The notes below the pieces were generated by a model. The model had not been told where the DNA came from. It saw only the letters and a program-made list of their open reading frames with translations, and made no database searches. 32,089 bases of DNA from LC029 sp036676475 (GTDB lineage: Bacteria; Bacillota; Bacilli; Aneurinibacillales; RAOX-1): NCBI GenBank assembly GCA_036676475.1, contig JAKFCU010000054.1, forward strand, positions 1 to 32,089, read 5' to 3'. This document shows, piece by piece, positions 31,010-32,089 of this stretch. Within the stretch, counting starts at the first letter, position 1. Each line of letters opens with the position of its first letter. Position numbers and translations under genes: made by a program.

Positions 31010-31500
31010 TTATAAGGCTTTTGTGTGCCTGCAACTGGGGAATTTACTGCATCCAAGGAATTCCTCCCCACGCTTGCTCTTCCTTCTTACCAAAGGAGCA
31101 CCACACTTACATTTCATTGAAGCTGCAGCAGCAGCTTCCTTTCGAGCTATCGTCATCTCTGACTTTGCTGCTGTTTCACTACTCTTCTCAATAGGTCGTG
31201 GTTTCTTGCTTGGATGCCACTTGCCCCATGCTCTTAACTTATGCTCAACGAGGGCACCATGCCAGTAATCAACCTTAAATTTCTCAGCTTCCTTCCTGGC
31301 AGGAATTGTGAGATCAGAGGTTGTCACAAGTAAGGATAATATGCAATCATGGTTCCTCTTGGCAGCTACTAGTTCACGAATGATCGTCACAGGAACAAGG
31401 TTATGATCAGCATAGCACTTGGCTTGAACAGCGGTTTTCTCCCCGTGATTATCAATGATAACAAGATCCAGATCCCCACTTCGGCAAATTCCTACTTCGA
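31010..31500 (-). pseudogene. Mrr-like restriction endonuclease with C4 zinc finger, 5'-truncated
   Basis: The minus frame enters from repeat sequence at about 31500 and gives SGDLDLVIIDNHGEKTAVQAKCY, the PD-(D/E)xK core of the Mrr/restriction_endonuclease type (Asp ... Gln-x-Lys). Then come VTIIRELVAAKRNHDC, a linker rich in Lys/Ala, and a topoisomerase-type zinc finger CKCGAPLVRRKSKRGEEFLG / CSKFPSC. The N-terminal part of the nuclease domain, including the first conserved helix and Glu, is missing, replaced by the dispersed repeat. The family cuts modified or foreign DNA. A minus-strand open frame through the repeat supplies an artificial N-terminus. Confidence 0.75.
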
Positions 31501-31625
31501 ACAGAACCAGTACCCATTCGGAACCAGACTGATAATCATTCAAAATCAGTTCCCATACAAAACCAATACAGAAATAGAACTGGTAGCATGTTAAAACCAG
31601 CACCTTTGAAACTAGCACGAAATAC
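31501..31625 (+). repeat. dispersed degenerate repeat, copy 2
   Basis: It matches 24403-24530. The end near 31500 coincides with the truncation point of the Mrr-like gene, so the repeat, or the rearrangement that brought it, removed the gene's 5' end. A further unit AAAACCAGTTTCCATTTGAA follows at about 31653. Confidence 0.65.
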
Positions 31626-31855
31626 AAACTATACCTTCACAATTCGCGTTCTAAAACCAGTTTCCATTTGAAACCACATGATTAATAAGATATTTAGATT
31701 AATAGAATAAATATAAAAGATGATCATGATGATAGAAATGAAATGGATGTTCATCCTATAAGAATAAACTGCGAATTTTCCCTATTAAATCCGCATTATC
31801 CTACGGTGGAAAGCCCCATTATAGCTGGTTTATTGTAATTAGTGAGGTGGAAATC

Positions 31856-32089
31856 ATGTCTAAGATTACGAGTTTAGCAGATTTGGTAAGGTTTTATCGG
31901 AACAAACGCGGGTTGAGCCAGACTGAACTATCTCGCCTATCAGGAATTAGTCCAAAGTCTATTGAAAATATCGAAACAGGTGCAAATGAAAATCCAACTC
32001 TTGACACCTTTTTGCGCTTAACTTTGATACTAAGTGCAGCCACTCCAGAAAAACTCCCTGATACCATGGAGTGGGAACGATTTCCTTTA
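31856..32089 (+). CDS. XRE-family helix-turn-helix protein, runs off the window
   Basis: ATG at 31856 follows GAGGTGG. The first 78 residues are visible: LADLVRFYRNKRGLSQTELS and RLSGISPKSIENIETGANEN form a complete helix-turn-helix of the Cro/CI type. NPTLDTFLRLTLILSA follows as the usual fifth helix. The acidic PEKLPDTMEWERFPL continues past the end. Length and partner are unknown. Confidence 0.85.
   Translation, partial: MSKITSLADLVRFYRNKRGLSQTELSRLSGISPKSIENIETGANENPTLDTFLRLTLILSAATPEKLPDTMEWERFPL

Overview
The window looks like a low-to-mid GC Gram-positive chromosome of the Bacillales. The grounds are a B-type RNase P RNA, a long Bacillus-type SRP RNA, AGGAGG-type ribosome binding sites, and Bacillus-style gene families (LCP, SleB-like hydrolase, UvsE, DUF817/YoaT, YvrJ, DUF1659, DUF2922, GudB). 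Thermoactinomycetaceae is a guess only. A striking share of the genes are broken, truncated or duplicated.

Layout. 1-6.6 kb: a YmaF-like protein, an LCP cell-wall gene split by a precise insertion of an IS605/IS1341-type tnpB element, a SleB-like hydrolase and a MOSC protein. 6.8-7.9 kb: a frameshifted, truncated lytS remnant joined, inside a palindromic element, to a broken tRNA-Arg and an intact RNase P RNA gene. 7.9-11.1 kb: an intact minus-strand group, msrAB, uvsE and a SEC-C protein. 11.3-15.1 kb: a WG-repeat protein, two fused gene remnants and a DUF817 membrane protein. 15.2-19.4 kb: a truncated AraC regulator fused to a truncated IS3 transposase, a decayed YvrJ cassette, a Uma2 nuclease, an unknown gene and a tautomerase.

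19.5-22.7 kb: a glutamate-catabolism island. A textbook sigma-54 promoter drives a small zinc-ribbon protein and an intact glutamate dehydrogenase. Next to it lie remnants of a sigma-54 activator, an amino-acid permease (with its own sigma-54 promoter) and a ureohydrolase. The enzyme survives while its apparent activator is dead.

22.7-24.2 kb is the most unusual part: a compact minus-strand array of structural RNAs in the order RNase P RNA, tRNA-Arg(UCG), 6S-like RNA, SRP RNA, tRNA-Asn(GUU)-like, then a strong terminator, with gaps of about 20 bases. The tRNA-Arg T-loop and an apical loop of the RNase P RNA each carry a related ~94-base palindromic element. The element's core is conserved, while its arms differ between copies by changes that keep pairing. 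The rnpB/tRNA-Arg end of the array is duplicated 16 kb away at 7.2-7.9 kb, and the two rnpB copies show compensatory stem changes.

24.2-32.1 kb: a dispersed degenerate repeat, the intact DUF1659-DUF2922-YvrJ cassette, and an inverted duplication of a lysyl-oxidase-like gene and a PQQ-type sugar dehydrogenase. One dehydrogenase is intact; the other copies are frameshifted or deleted. A cysteine-rich small protein, a 5'-truncated Mrr-like nuclease with a zinc finger, and an XRE regulator running off the end complete the window.
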